Part shown: piece after piece, positions 55,232 to 64,000 of the stretch
How the letters are laid out: every line of letters starts with the position of its first letter
Numbering within the stretch: position 1 is the stretch's first letter
Source of the DNA: JADLGL01 sp963732865
GTDB taxonomy: Bacteria > Pseudomonadota > Alphaproteobacteria > Rhizobiales > Kaistiaceae
Direction of reading: 5' to 3'
Length of the DNA stretch: 64,000 bases
Assembly: GCA_963732865.1 (NCBI GenBank)
Contig: CAVTBC010000003.1
Coordinates: 62,001-126,000 of the forward strand
Translations under genes and position numbers: made by a program
The notes under the pieces: model-generated
What the model saw: the letters and a program-made list of their open reading frames with translations, nothing else
Told to the model about the DNA's origin: nothing
The model's database searches: none

Positions 55232-56830
55232 TCAGATAATCAGGTCGTACGCCGCCACGGTGAGGAAGGGCTCTAGTTCCTCGGCCATGCTGAGTTCGGT
55301 GATCAACGTGATGGCGTCGGCGAACCGGCCGGCCTGATAGGCATCGTCGCCGATCTCGGCCTTCACGTGATCCATCTCGTCATGCAGAAATTGCGCGAAG
55401 AGGGCCGGAGTCACCTTCCGCCCTTCGGCGAGGCTCGCCTGGAAGCGCATCTGCTGCCAGATCTGGACACGGCTGATCTCGGCGATGGCGGCATCCTCGA
55501 CGACATGATCGAGGGGCACGGCGCCCTGCCCGCGCAGCCAGGCCTCGAGATATTGGACGGTGGTGCGGATGTTGTCGCGCAGCCCCTGCTCGGTGCGGAT
55601 GCCGTCGTGCAACTCAAGCAAATCGTACTGCGAGACATTCAGATCGTCGCGCAGCTTGTCGAGCTGATTGGGGCCGGTAAGGAATTTGGCGAAGACCTCC
55701 TCGACGATCGGAATCAGATCGGGATGCGCCACCCAGGTGCCGTCATGTCCGGCCTTGGCCTCGCGTTCCTTGTCCCGGCGAACATCGGCGAGGGCGCGCT
55801 CATTGGCGGCCCCGTCACCTGGGACAGGGATGTAGGCCGACATGCCACCGATGGCGAGCGTGCCTCGGCGATGGCAGGTCTTGATCAGCAGTTCCGAATA
55901 GGCGCGCAGGAAGGCATCGCCCATGTCGAGCTGATCGCGGTCCGGCAGCAGATAGGCCGGGCGGGTGCGGAAGGTCTTGATCAGCGAGAAGATATAGTCC
56001 CAGCGGCCGCAGGTGAGGCCGACGATGTGGTCGCGGAGCTCGTAGAGAATTTCGTCCATCTCGAACGCCGCCGGCAGCGTCTCGATGAGAACGGTCGCCT
56101 TGATCGTCCCGGCCGGCAGACCGAGGGTCTCCTCGCAATAGGCGAAGACGTCACGCCACAGGCGGGCGCCGAGATGCGTCTCGAGCTTCGGCAGATAGAA
56201 GTAGGGATATGACCCTTTGGCGAGGATGGCCTTCGCGTTGTGGAACAAGGTCAGGCCAAAATCGAACAGCGCGCCCGAAATCGGCTCGCCGTCGATGGTG
56301 AGATGCGCTTCCGGCAAATGCCAGCCGCGCGGGCGCGTCATCAGCACGGCGGGCTGGTCGGACAGCTTCAGTTCGGCGCCGGTGTCGGGATCGATGTCGG
56401 TCAGCTGATCGTGCCAACGATCGCGCACATTGATCTGGCCCCCGACGAGATTGGCCCAGGTCGGCGCGGTGCCATCCTCGAAGTCGCCCATGTAAACGCG
56501 GGTCCGGGCGTTGAGGCCGTCGATCAGTTTCCGCCGTTCAACCGGCCCGGTCATCTCGACGCGGCGGTCGGCGATTTCGTCGGGGATCGGCGCAACGCGC
56601 CAGTCGCCGGCCCGGATTTCCGCCGTCTCGGGCAGGAAATCAGGCAAGTCGCCGGCATCGAAACGCGCCTGACGCAGGTCGCGCAACTCGATGAGATCGC
56701 GGCGGCGCGCGTCAAAACGACGATGCAGGCCGGCCAAGAAATCGAGCGCGGCGGGCGTCAGGATTTCGTCGAAACGGGGACCGGCGGCGCCCAAAAGAAC
56801 GATGCCCGCCTGAGAGTCGGCGACGCTCAT
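55232..56830 (-). CDS. aceB: Malate synthase A
   Basis: 532 residues, the size of malate synthase A. RVYMGDFEDGTAPTWANLV, TRPRGWHLPEAHL, CGRWDYIFSLIKTFR and GIRTEQGLRDNIRTTVQYLEAWLRGQG are family motifs. It condenses glyoxylate with acetyl-CoA in the glyoxylate shunt. Isocitrate lyase is not encoded nearby. Confidence 0.95.
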   Translation of the reverse strand: MSVADSQAGIVLLGAAGPRFDEILTPAALDFLAGLHRRFDARRRDLIELRDLRQARFDAGDLPDFLPETAEIRAGDWRVAPIPDEIADRRVEMTGPVERRKLIDGLNARTRVYMGDFEDGTAPTWANLVGGQINVRDRWHDQLTDIDPDTGAELKLSDQPAVLMTRPRGWHLPEAHLTIDGEPISGALFDFGLTLFHNAKAILAKGSYPYFYLPKLETHLGARLWRDVFAYCEETLGLPAGTIKATVLIETLPAAFEMDEILYELRDHIVGLTCGRWDYIFSLIKTFRTRPAYLLPDRDQLDMGDAFLRAYSELLIKTCHRRGTLAIGGMSAYIPVPGDGAANERALADVRRDKEREAKAGHDGTWVAHPDLIPIVEEVFAKFLTGPNQLDKLRDDLNVSQYDLLELHDGIRTEQGLRDNIRTTVQYLEAWLRGQGAVPLDHVVEDAAIAEISRVQIWQQMRFQASLAEGRKVTPALFAQFLHDEMDHVKAEIGDDAYQAGRFADAITLITELSMAEELEPFLTVAAYDLII

Positions 56831-56962
56831 TACAGCCCTTTCGCGATTAATAGGAGAGCGGTGTTGCGGCGGAACGCAACAGGATGTCGCGTCTTACAGA
56901 TCACCCGCCCCTCTCGCAGCCCGCGTTCCTACCCCTTTCACGGCCGGGGTCAAGAACAAGAA

Positions 56963-58285
56963 CTACTCTTCTTCGGCCGCCTCGGCATGGCCCCTGGCGC
57001 GGATCATCCGCACGAACAGCCAAATTCCGATGACGACGGGCGGCACGGCCAGGGCGGTAATCAGGCCCGGATCGACGTCCATGCCAAGCAACTCAACGCC
57101 ATGCGACAGATAGGAAACGAGGCCGACGACATAGTAGCTGACGGCCGCGACAGACAGGCCTTCGACCCATTGCTGCAGGCGCAATTGCAGCCGGGCGCGG
57201 CTGTTCATCGAGGCCAGAAGCTCCCGATTTTGCTGTTCCAGATCGACTTCGATGCGGGTTCGCAAGAGGTTTGCCGCCCGGGCCAGCCGATCGGAAATCT
57301 CTTTCTGCCGCGCCTCGACGCCGACGCAGGTGCGCATCGCCGGCGCCATACGGCGCTGCAGATAGGAACTCCACCGTGTGTAGCCTTCCAGCGGCCCTTC
57401 GCGGATGGCCCCAAGCCTGCCTTGGACGATCTCGTAATAGGCCTTGGTGGCGCCGAAGCGATAGGCGCTCGCCGACGACGACGCCTCAATTTCGATGGCC
57501 AGCTTGGTCAGCAATTCCAGCAGCGCGCGGTTTTCGGCGAGGTCCGGGCTGAGACCGATCTTCGTCGTCGCGTCGTAGAGCTCCGCCTCCGCGCGGGCGA
57601 GCAAGGGCTGGAGACGGCGGGCCTCCGGCAGGCCGAGCAAGGACAGCGTGCGGTATGTTTCGAGTTCGGTGAGGCGGATCACCATCGGTCCGATTTCGTG
57701 CGGATAGAGCCCTCGATCGACGAGGAGGATGTGCGTCAGGCCATCATCGTGAAGACGGAAATCGGTGGCCCCGATGGCGCGTCCGTCGCGCAGCGCCGAA
57801 ACGGCCGTGGTGCCCGGATCGAGATCTTCAAGCAATTCGTCGACATCGCGGTGATCTTCGATGAGGTCGAGGCGAGTGGCGACGATGAGCGGCCCAGGCT
57901 GATCGAAGGGACCGCCGAGAAGATCGCTGAACGAAGGCGGGGTCTCCCCGACATCGGGCGGCATGTCCCAAGTGTAGGTCGTGAACTCCGAATGGGTCTC
58001 CCAGCGCAGGCGCGCCTTCGGGAACGTGACGAGGAAATGATTGTCGGCGGGCTCAGGGCCGGGCATGCCGGATTCGCGGCAGCGCTCGAGGAGCTGCTCA
58101 TGTGCTCTGACGGCGCCGGCCCGGTCCGTCAGAAAGGCATAGTGGAAGACACGGCGCGGTGTCGCCACGCCCTGGAACGGCCGGGCATGGATTTCCATGA
58201 GCGCTGGCCGGCGCTGCGCATCTTCGGTGAAGCCTGCGGGCTTCGCGCCTGCGGGTCCACCGTCATCCTCCAACGTGGTCTGCAT
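56963..58285 (-). CDS. DUF3422 family membrane protein
   Basis: 440 residues from ATG 58285, which has GGGGTGA close upstream (a GTG one codon earlier is an alternative). A soluble domain with NHFLVTFPKARLRWETHSEFTTYTW is followed by a long helical region with coiled-coil character (about 215-375) and two C-terminal helices (about 385-430). This is the DUF3422 architecture, common in alphaproteobacteria, of unknown function, resembling CorA-like or stress-associated membrane proteins only in layout. Confidence 0.9.
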   Translation of the reverse strand: MQTTLEDDGGPAGAKPAGFTEDAQRRPALMEIHARPFQGVATPRRVFHYAFLTDRAGAVRAHEQLLERCRESGMPGPEPADNHFLVTFPKARLRWETHSEFTTYTWDMPPDVGETPPSFSDLLGGPFDQPGPLIVATRLDLIEDHRDVDELLEDLDPGTTAVSALRDGRAIGATDFRLHDDGLTHILLVDRGLYPHEIGPMVIRLTELETYRTLSLLGLPEARRLQPLLARAEAELYDATTKIGLSPDLAENRALLELLTKLAIEIEASSSASAYRFGATKAYYEIVQGRLGAIREGPLEGYTRWSSYLQRRMAPAMRTCVGVEARQKEISDRLARAANLLRTRIEVDLEQQNRELLASMNSRARLQLRLQQWVEGLSVAAVSYYVVGLVSYLSHGVELLGMDVDPGLITALAVPPVVIGIWLFVRMIRARGHAEAAEEE

Positions 58286-58360
58286 CACTCACCCCAGCCA
58301 TCGCCACGCGGACGTTAGCGCAATGGCGAGCGCGTTTCATCTCACCCGAACGCCGATCAG

Positions 58361-58396
58361 CAAAACGCCCGCGGGCTGTCGCTCGCGGGCGTTTCG
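58361..58396 (-). terminator. Rho-independent terminator downstream of the peroxiredoxin gene
   Basis: An 11-bp stem (58363-58373 with 58384-58394) of the AAACGCCCGCG type has a 10-base loop. On the minus strand it ends in TTTTG, so it terminates the peroxiredoxin transcript 20 bp after its stop. Confidence 0.75.
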
Positions 58397-58415
58397 TCGC
58401 GCAATGCGTTGAGCG

Positions 58416-59081
58416 CTAGTCGTCGCGCGGCTGGGCAACGTAGCGAAGATAGGGCTTCACGGTGCGGAAGCCCTCGGGATATTTCACCTTCGCCTCGTCG
58501 TCGGAAACCGACGTCACGATGATGACCTCGTCGCCCGGCTTCCAATTCGCCGGCGTCGCCACCTTGTGCGTGGCGGTCAGCTGGATCGAATCGACGGCGC
58601 GCAGGATCTCGTCGAAGTTGCGGCCGGTGGTCATCGGATAGGCCAGCGCCAGTTTGATCTTCTTGTCCGGGCCGATCACGTAGACCGTGCGAACGGTTTC
58701 ATTGTCGACCGCGGTGCGCCCCTCCGACGTGTCGCCAGCGCCGGCCGGCAGCATGTCGTAGAGCTTAGCGACCTTGAGGTCGGAATCGCCGATCATCGGG
58801 TAGTTCGGCGCCATGCCAGTGGCGTCCTCGATATCCTTCGACCAGCCGGCATGACGCTCGACCGGATCGACCGAAAGGCCGATGACCTTGACGTTGCGCT
58901 TGGCAAAATCGGGGGCGAGGCGGGCCATCGCCCCGAGTTCGGTCGTGCAGACCGGCGTGAAATCCTTGGGGTGGGAAAACAGGATGCCCCAGGAATTGCC
59001 GAGCCACTGATGGAAGCTGATCGGCCCCTGGGTGGTTTCGGCAGTGAAGTCAGGGGCGATATCGCCAATACGAAGCGTCAT
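58416..59081 (-). CDS. 1-Cys peroxiredoxin (Prx6/AhpC-TSA family)
   Basis: 221 residues from the ATG at 59081 (MTLRIGDIAPDF); an ATG five codons upstream is less typical. FSHPKDFTPVCTTELG holds the peroxidatic Cys, and the long C-terminal domain (KVATPANWKPGDEVIIV, KPYLRYVAQP) marks the Prx6 subfamily, which lacks a resolving Cys; none is seen. Reduces hydrogen peroxide and lipid hydroperoxides. Confidence 0.94.
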   Translation of the reverse strand: MTLRIGDIAPDFTAETTQGPISFHQWLGNSWGILFSHPKDFTPVCTTELGAMARLAPDFAKRNVKVIGLSVDPVERHAGWSKDIEDATGMAPNYPMIGDSDLKVAKLYDMLPAGAGDTSEGRTAVDNETVRTVYVIGPDKKIKLALAYPMTTGRNFDEILRAVDSIQLTATHKVATPANWKPGDEVIIVTSVSDDEAKVKYPEGFRTVKPYLRYVAQPRDD

Positions 59082-59240
59082 GATTGCGTACCTCATGTTT
59101 CGTTCGGGCTAGCGCCCATTGACCCGGAATATTGGTGGCCGGCCCGGCGCCAACAAGCACAGCGACGGTCGTTTTTCCAGTAAGACGAGGAAAGCATTCT
59201 CCCAAAGCCGCCGCCTGCGACCAGCCATTTCAGGCGGTCG

Positions 59241-60614
59241 TCAATAGGCGTAGCGGCGGAAGATCTGGGTAATGTCGCCGTGCCATTCGTCACGATATTC
59301 ATCGAGAAGATGTTCGGCGGGCGTCTTCCCTGACGCCACGGTTTCTTCCAGCGTTTTCAGATAGATACGTTCATCGGCTCCACTGGCGGCATAGCGGCGA
59401 CGGCGGCGCAGGCCCTCCAACGATAAATCGAGCACGCGGCGCGCGACATCAAGGGCCGTCTCGCCGCGGATCGGCGCCTTGAGGCCAAGCTTCGGCACGG
59501 CGCTGCGCAGCGTCTGCACTTCCTCGGCGGTCCAATCCTGGACGAGATCGGAGGCCGCCTGCAGCACGTCCGGTTCGTACATCAGCCCGACCCAGAAGGC
59601 CGGCAGCGCGCAGATCTTCCGCCAGGGTCCGGCATCGGCGCCGCGCATCTCGATAAACTTCTTCAGCCGAACTTCGGGAAAGAGGGTCGAGAGATGATCG
59701 TGCCAGTCGGCAATCGTGGCGCGCTCGCCGGGCATTGCCGCCAGCCGTCCCGCCATCAGATCGCGGAATGACGCTCCAGCGACGTTGTGCAGCTTGCCGT
59801 TGCGGCGCAGGAAGTACATCGGCACATCCAGCGCCCAGTCGACATAGCTCTCGAAGCCGAAGCCTTCATCGAAGACGAAGGGGAGGATGCCGGACCGGGC
59901 GTTGTCGGTGTGCTCCCAGATCTCGGACCGGTAGGAGAGATAGCCGTTCGGCTTGCCCTCGGTGAAGGGCGAGTTGGCGAAGAGGGCCGTGGCGATCGGC
60001 TGCAGCGCCATGCCGACGCGCATCTTGCGGCACATGTCGGCTTCATCGCCGAAATCGAGATTGGCCTGCACGGTGCAGGTGCGAAACATCATGTCACGGC
60101 CGAGCGTGCCGACGCGCGGCATGTATTCGCGCATGATGCCGTAGCGCTCCTTCGGCATGATCGGTGTCTCGTCGAGCGTCCAGAGCGGCGAGAAGCCAAG
60201 GCCAAGGAAGGAGATGTCGAGCGGATCGGCGCATTCGCGGAGCTGCGCCAGATGGGCGTTCAGTTCCCGGCAGGTCTGGTGCAGCGTTTCCATCGGCGCA
60301 CCGGAGAGCTCGAACTGGCCGCCGGGCTCCAAGGAAATCGCACCGCCCAGACCCAATGGGTCGACCAGCCCGATGGGATGGCCGTCCTCGTCCAGGGTGT
60401 GCCAGCCCAACAGGCCGGCCATCGCTTCGAGCAGTTGGCGGATGCCGCGCGGGCCTTCGTAGGGAATTGGGCGGAGCGTACTGCCGCGAAAGCCAAATTT
60501 CTCGTGTTCCGTGCCGATGCGCCAAGCATCGCGCGGCTTCGCTCCGGATTCGAGAAAGGCGACCAATTGATCGCGCAATTCAACCAGCGTGCTGTCGGAA
60601 ATGGCGAGCGCCAT
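59241..60614 (-). CDS. gshA: Glutamate-cysteine ligase (plant/proteobacterial type)
   Basis: 457 residues from ATG 60614, GGAG seven bases upstream. RIGTEHEKFGF, SLEPGGQFELSGAPM, TCTVQANLDFGDEADM and KFIEMRGADAGPW are the motifs of the GCS2-like, plant-type enzyme common in alphaproteobacteria. First step of glutathione synthesis. It lies 92 bp downstream of rsmE on the same strand; the two are linked in many related genomes. Confidence 0.95.
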   Translation of the reverse strand: MALAISDSTLVELRDQLVAFLESGAKPRDAWRIGTEHEKFGFRGSTLRPIPYEGPRGIRQLLEAMAGLLGWHTLDEDGHPIGLVDPLGLGGAISLEPGGQFELSGAPMETLHQTCRELNAHLAQLRECADPLDISFLGLGFSPLWTLDETPIMPKERYGIMREYMPRVGTLGRDMMFRTCTVQANLDFGDEADMCRKMRVGMALQPIATALFANSPFTEGKPNGYLSYRSEIWEHTDNARSGILPFVFDEGFGFESYVDWALDVPMYFLRRNGKLHNVAGASFRDLMAGRLAAMPGERATIADWHDHLSTLFPEVRLKKFIEMRGADAGPWRKICALPAFWVGLMYEPDVLQAASDLVQDWTAEEVQTLRSAVPKLGLKAPIRGETALDVARRVLDLSLEGLRRRRRYAASGADERIYLKTLEETVASGKTPAEHLLDEYRDEWHGDITQIFRRYAY

Positions 60615-60706
60615 GCAGGCTCCAGAATGGGGCGGGACCTTAGCCACGGCGTATGCCGGCCGCAATCAACCTGCCGTGAACGGGGTATCAGCTAGTGGGT
60701 TGGCGG

Positions 60707-61438
60707 TCATTTGCACCAGTCGCCGAGCGCCGCCTGGACCAATGCCAGCGCCGCCACGGCAGCGGTGTCGGCGCGCAGGATGCGCGGTCCGAGGCTGATG
60801 GCGGTGACAAAGGAACGCGAGCGCAGGACTGCCCGCTCTTCAACCGAGAATCCGCCCTCCGGGCCGATGAGGACGGCGAACTGCGTTTCCTTGAGGTCAC
60901 GCAGCAGGCCGAGTGTATCCGCCGGAGGCGCGGCCTCGTCACAGAAGACAATGCGCCGCCGCGGTTCGACGGAGGGCCAGGCGTCAAGCAATTGGCCGAG
61001 CGGCAGTGGTTCGTCGATCTGCGGAATCGAGAGGAGGCCGCATTGCTCGGCCGCCTCAATCGCATTGGCTTCCATGCGCTCGCGGTTCACCTTGCCGACC
61101 TGCGTGTGCTGCGTCAGGACCGGTGTCAGCAGACCGACGCCCATCTCCACCGCCTTCTGCACCATGTAATCGAGCCGCGCCTGCTTCAGCGGCGCGAAGA
61201 GATAATAGAGGTCCGGGCGACCGGTCTGTTCGCGTTCCTGGCGCTCGATGGTGAGCCCCCAGCCGCGCCGGTCGCGTTGCGTCAAGACCGCCCGCCACTC
61301 GCCATCCCGCCCGTTGAAGACGCGGATGGCTGCCCCGGCGCTCATGCGCAGAACATTGGTGAGGTAGTTGGTCTGGCCGCGGTCGAGTTCGATGACGGAG
61401 CCGGCCGCAAGCCGGGGTCTCAGAAACAGTCTTTGCAT
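60707..61438 (-). CDS. rsmE: 16S rRNA (uracil(1498)-N3)-methyltransferase RsmE
   Basis: 243 residues. A PUA-like N-terminus (QRLFLRPRL, NVLRMSAGAAIRVFNGRDGEW) and a SPOUT domain with KAVEMGVGLLTPVLTQHTQ, LIGPEGGFSVEE and LGPRILRADTAAVAALAL, the knotted SAM site. Upstream and co-directional with gshA, divergent from xseA. Confidence 0.95.
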   Translation of the reverse strand: MQRLFLRPRLAAGSVIELDRGQTNYLTNVLRMSAGAAIRVFNGRDGEWRAVLTQRDRRGWGLTIERQEREQTGRPDLYYLFAPLKQARLDYMVQKAVEMGVGLLTPVLTQHTQVGKVNRERMEANAIEAAEQCGLLSIPQIDEPLPLGQLLDAWPSVEPRRRIVFCDEAAPPADTLGLLRDLKETQFAVLIGPEGGFSVEERAVLRSRSFVTAISLGPRILRADTAAVAALALVQAALGDWCK

Positions 61439-61537
61439 CGCGTCCGCGATCTCCTCAGGCCTTCAACACGCCGCCCGCGGCGCTTGACGCAGATAGGCCA
61501 AATCGCCACCACTCCAGTAGCGGAAAATGGAGCGCGC

Positions 61538-63124
61538 GTGGCCGAACCCGCCAGCAACGTTACAGAATACACCGTCTCCTCCATCTCAGCGGCGCTGAAG
61601 CGGACGGTCGAGGACGCCTATGGCTATGTCCGTGTCCGCGGCGAGATTTCCGGATTTCGCGGCGTCCACAGTTCGGGGCACGCCTATTTCGCGCTGAAGG
61701 ACGACAAGGCGCGGCTGGAAGCCGTGGTCTGGCGGACAAGCCTGCAGCGGCTGAGGTTCCTGCCCGAAGAAGGCCTCGAAGTCATTGCCACCGGCAAGCT
61801 AACGACGTTCGCGGGCAGCTCGAAATATCAGCTCGTCATCGATTCGCTTGAGCCTGCCGGCGCCGGGGCGCTGATGATGCTGTTGGAGGAGCGGCGCAAG
61901 AAACTGGCCGCGGAAGGCCTGTTCGACGCTGCCCGCAAGCGCCGCCTGCCTTTCCTGCCGGCCACGATCGGCGTCATCACGTCGCCGACCGGCGCCGTCA
62001 TCCGTGACATCCTCCACCGCCTCGCCGATCGCTGCCCGACGCGCGTCCTGCTTTGGCCCGTCCGGGTTCAGGGCGAAACGGCGGCCGCCGAAATCGCGGC
62101 GGCGATTCGAGGCTTTGAGGCGCTGCCGGCGGACGGCGCGCTGCCTCGGCCCGACCTCATTATCGTCGCGCGTGGCGGCGGAAGCCTGGAAGATCTGTGG
62201 CCGTTCAACGAGGAAATCGTCATCCGCGCTGCAGCGGATCTCACCATCCCGCTGATCTCGGCGATTGGTCATGAGACCGACACGACCCTCCTCGACCATG
62301 TCGCCGACATCCGGGCGCCGACACCGACCGGGGCGGCCGAGATCGCCGTGCCGGTGCGGACGGAACTGATGGCGCGCACGGACTCCGCGATCTCCCGCTG
62401 CCGCACGGCCATGTCGCGCCTCACCGAGCTGCGGCGCCGGGAACTGACCGGATTTGCCCGCGTCCTCCCCTCGGCCGATGACGTTCTCGCCCATCCGCGC
62501 CGCGCGCTCGACGAGATCAGCAGCCGGCTGGCGCGCTCGCTGTCTGCCAACGCCTTTGCCCATCGCGCCCGGCTCGACCGCGTTGCCGCCGGGCTTTCGC
62601 CCCTCGGTCTGTCACGGCTGTTGCAGCAGGGGCAGATGCGCATCAACACCACGGCCGGGCGCATGGCGCAGGCCTTGTCCGTCCATGCCGAACGGAAACG
62701 CGCGGCCCTGGCGCTGCGCGCCAAGCGGCTGCGGCCGGAGCCGATCGAGGGCCGGCTTGCCGCAGCCGCCGCGCGCATGGCCGAACTCGACCGTCGGCGG
62801 CAACAGGGCATTGGCCGACGTTTGCTGGCCTCCTGGCAGCGGCTGGAAGCGCTCGACAAGCTGCTGGACGCTTTTTCGCTGTCGAAGGAGAGCATCCTCC
62901 AGCGCGGCTATGCGCTCGTCCACGGCGGCAACGGCGTCCTGTTCAGCAAGGCGGTCGACGTCCCGGCGGGCGGGGCGCTGGAACTGGAATTTGCCGATGG
63001 CCGCGTATCGGCGGTGGCCGGCATCGGGGCCGTCAGGCCGAAGCGGCCGCGGCGGCAGACGAAAGCGCCGGATCCCGGCCAGGGATCGCTGTTCGGCCCA
63101 CCCGCCTCCCCCGACGAACCGTGA
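61538..63124 (+). CDS. xseA: Exodeoxyribonuclease VII large subunit XseA
   Basis: 528 residues from GTG 61538, which has TGGAG six bases upstream; the same frame is open to 60695 but that part is antisense to rsmE. N-terminal OB domain (VRVRGEISGFRGVHSSGHAYFALKDDKARL), then ARGGGSLEDLWPFNEE and SAIGHETDTTLLDHVAD, the catalytic core motifs, followed by long helices. Degrades single-stranded DNA. xseB is not in the window. Confidence 0.94.
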   Translation: MAEPASNVTEYTVSSISAALKRTVEDAYGYVRVRGEISGFRGVHSSGHAYFALKDDKARLEAVVWRTSLQRLRFLPEEGLEVIATGKLTTFAGSSKYQLVIDSLEPAGAGALMMLLEERRKKLAAEGLFDAARKRRLPFLPATIGVITSPTGAVIRDILHRLADRCPTRVLLWPVRVQGETAAAEIAAAIRGFEALPADGALPRPDLIIVARGGGSLEDLWPFNEEIVIRAAADLTIPLISAIGHETDTTLLDHVADIRAPTPTGAAEIAVPVRTELMARTDSAISRCRTAMSRLTELRRRELTGFARVLPSADDVLAHPRRALDEISSRLARSLSANAFAHRARLDRVAAGLSPLGLSRLLQQGQMRINTTAGRMAQALSVHAERKRAALALRAKRLRPEPIEGRLAAAAARMAELDRRRQQGIGRRLLASWQRLEALDKLLDAFSLSKESILQRGYALVHGGNGVLFSKAVDVPAGGALELEFADGRVSAVAGIGAVRPKRPRRQTKAPDPGQGSLFGPPASPDEP

Positions 63125-63215
63125 TGGCAACATTTGTCGAGTGTGACGTGGACGCTATGGTATTGACGATCGATTTCGTTATGATTCAGCGATTCATGCT
63201 CGGCTGGGGGTTTCA

Positions 63216-63935
63216 ATGAAGATCAAGGTTTTTGCCGCCCTAGGGGCGCTGTTGGCCGCAACGCCGGCTCTGGCCGATGGCGGCATGGGCGGTATGGGCG
63301 CAACGCCCGGCTTCGACTGGAGCGGGTTCCGTTTCGGCGTTCACTCGGGCTACTTCATGGGCAGCGCCCTTGACGATTACACACCCGGATCGAGCTACAC
63401 CTTCCCGGCAAACGGCATCTTCGGCGGGTTCCACGCCGGCTATGATCACGCCTTCGGCCCGATTGTGGTCGGCCTTGAGGCGGAGTTCATGTGGTCGACC
63501 ATCCATGGCGACTATTCGAACGCCACCAACACCGGATCGGTCGACCATCATTGGGCGGGTTCGGTGAATGGCCGGGTCGGCTATGCCTTCGGCAACACGC
63601 TGCTCTACGTCACCGGCGGCATCAACTTCTCGAAGGTGACGACGGTGGCCGGTCCCACAGGCGGCCCCTATGATTCCGACTATCTGACGTTCCATTCCGG
63701 CCTCGTGCCGCATTACGGCAAGAATCTCGGTTTCGGCGTCGAGCACGGCTTCAGCCATGGCGTCTCGGCATTCGTCGAATATCGCTATGTCTTCATCGGC
63801 GACGAATCGATCAGCCTCGCCCCGACCTTTCCCGGCGACTCCCATTTCGTATCGATCGGCGGCAGCACGGTTCGCGTGGGCGTCACGCTCCATCTGGGCG
63901 GCGGCGGCCTGGGCTTGGGCATGGGTATGCACTAG
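63216..63935 (+). CDS. Outer membrane beta-barrel protein (Omp25/RopB-like)
   Basis: 239 residues, GGGGG five bases upstream of the start. Signal peptide MKIKVFAALGALLAATPALA, then a Gly/Met-rich linker (GGMGGMGATPG) and alternating beta-barrel strands: FGGFHAGYDHAFGPIVVGLEAEFMW, WAGSVNGRVGYAFGNTLLYVTGGINF, FGVEHGFSHGVSAFVEYRYVFIG. This is the eight-stranded porin-like OMP family of Rhizobiales. Its C-terminus ends LHLGGGGLGLGMGMH, with a His-Met-rich tail in place of the usual terminal aromatic, which is odd. Confidence 0.87.
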   Translation: MKIKVFAALGALLAATPALADGGMGGMGATPGFDWSGFRFGVHSGYFMGSALDDYTPGSSYTFPANGIFGGFHAGYDHAFGPIVVGLEAEFMWSTIHGDYSNATNTGSVDHHWAGSVNGRVGYAFGNTLLYVTGGINFSKVTTVAGPTGGPYDSDYLTFHSGLVPHYGKNLGFGVEHGFSHGVSAFVEYRYVFIGDESISLAPTFPGDSHFVSIGGSTVRVGVTLHLGGGGLGLGMGMH

Positions 63936-63967
63936 ACGCCGAACGACAAAATCCGGACGTGCGATGG

Positions 63968-63992
63968 GGGCCCCGATTTCGGGGCCCTTTTT
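63968..63992 (+). terminator. Rho-independent terminator of the outer membrane protein gene
   Basis: GGGCCCC (63968-63974) pairs with GGGGCCC (63981-63987) over a GATTTC loop and is followed by five Ts. It lies 33 bp after the stop codon. Confidence 0.92.
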
Positions 63993-64000
63993 CATTTTGC

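Noticed and set aside
56240..58318. 692-codon open frame on the plus strand
   Set aside because: It runs antisense through aceB and DUF3422, both with clear family motifs. Long antisense frames are common in GC-rich DNA with strong third-position bias.
60695..61537. N-terminal extension of the xseA frame
   Set aside because: This part is antisense to rsmE, which has all its motifs; xseA begins at GTG 61538 with a good ribosome binding site.
63164..63190. TTGACG ... TATGAT as a promoter of the outer membrane protein gene
   Set aside because: The two boxes are only 11 bp apart, too close for a sigma-70 type promoter.

Overview
The window is GC-rich, densely packed chromosomal DNA of an alphaproteobacterium, most likely a member of the Hyphomicrobiales (Rhizobiales). 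The evidence is the company of lineage-typical genes: a MucR/Ros regulator, DUF5330, DUF1491, DUF2093, DUF2336, DUF4170, a TIGR03808 Tat-exported repeat protein, a feuPQ-like two-component system next to the cycHJKL (ccmIEFH) operon and degP, and the hisS-hisZ-short hisG set. I cannot name the genus. I saw no tRNA, rRNA, CRISPR array, prophage or intact insertion sequence; most of the window is core genome.

Layout. 1-7.3 kb (minus): small exported protein, response regulator, sensor kinase, the cytochrome c maturation operon ccmI-ccmE-ccmF-ccmH, then the 5' part of a DegP-type protease cut by the window edge. 7.4-14.3 kb: UPF0260 protein, a bifunctional class A penicillin-binding protein, a GT39/ArnT-like glycosyltransferase, a DUF1214/DUF1254 pair, a small conserved ORF, and DUF2336. 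14.3-18.4 kb: DUF1491, a membrane peptidoglycan-binding-domain protein and a degenerate histidine kinase in one operon, then DUF5330, SufE and MucR. 18.8-26.1 kb (minus): a ten-gene Mrp/Mbh-like cation antiporter operon in the order E-F-G-A'(C-terminal part only)-B-C-D-D-small membrane protein-D, with no hydrogenase or quinone-reductase subunits. 26.3-29.3 kb: msrB, sodB, a DUF2267-like protein and a Tat-exported parallel beta-helix-like repeat protein.

29.6-44.4 kb: mutL (endonuclease motif intact) and DUF2093; an envelope/LPS block (lpxK, waaA, DUF374 acyltransferase, DUF4170, cysQ); pmbA; a patatin-like lipase with rsmD and rluB; tadA; hisG-hisZ-hisS; a TauE/SafE exporter. 44.6-46.7 kb: groES-groEL with a good -35/-10 promoter, a CIRCE operator and a rho-independent terminator. 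46.9-52.5 kb: two tandem TadG-like von Willebrand factor A proteins, a small exported protein and an orphan NtrC-family sigma-54 activator. 52.5-64 kb: a TIGR01459 HAD hydrolase broken by a one-base frameshift, ribF, a lipoprotein, malate synthase A, DUF3422, a 1-Cys peroxiredoxin, gshA with rsmE, xseA, and an outer-membrane beta-barrel protein followed by a strong terminator.

The least explained parts are the three-D-subunit Mrp/Mbh-like cluster with its 92-residue extra membrane protein, the operon joining a histidine-less kinase to a peptidoglycan-binding membrane protein, and the duplicated TadG-like proteins with an exchangeable central cassette. Many genes use GTG or TTG starts, and three (mutL, the first tadG-like gene, the DUF4040 antiporter subunit) have no convincing canonical start at the conserved N-terminus.
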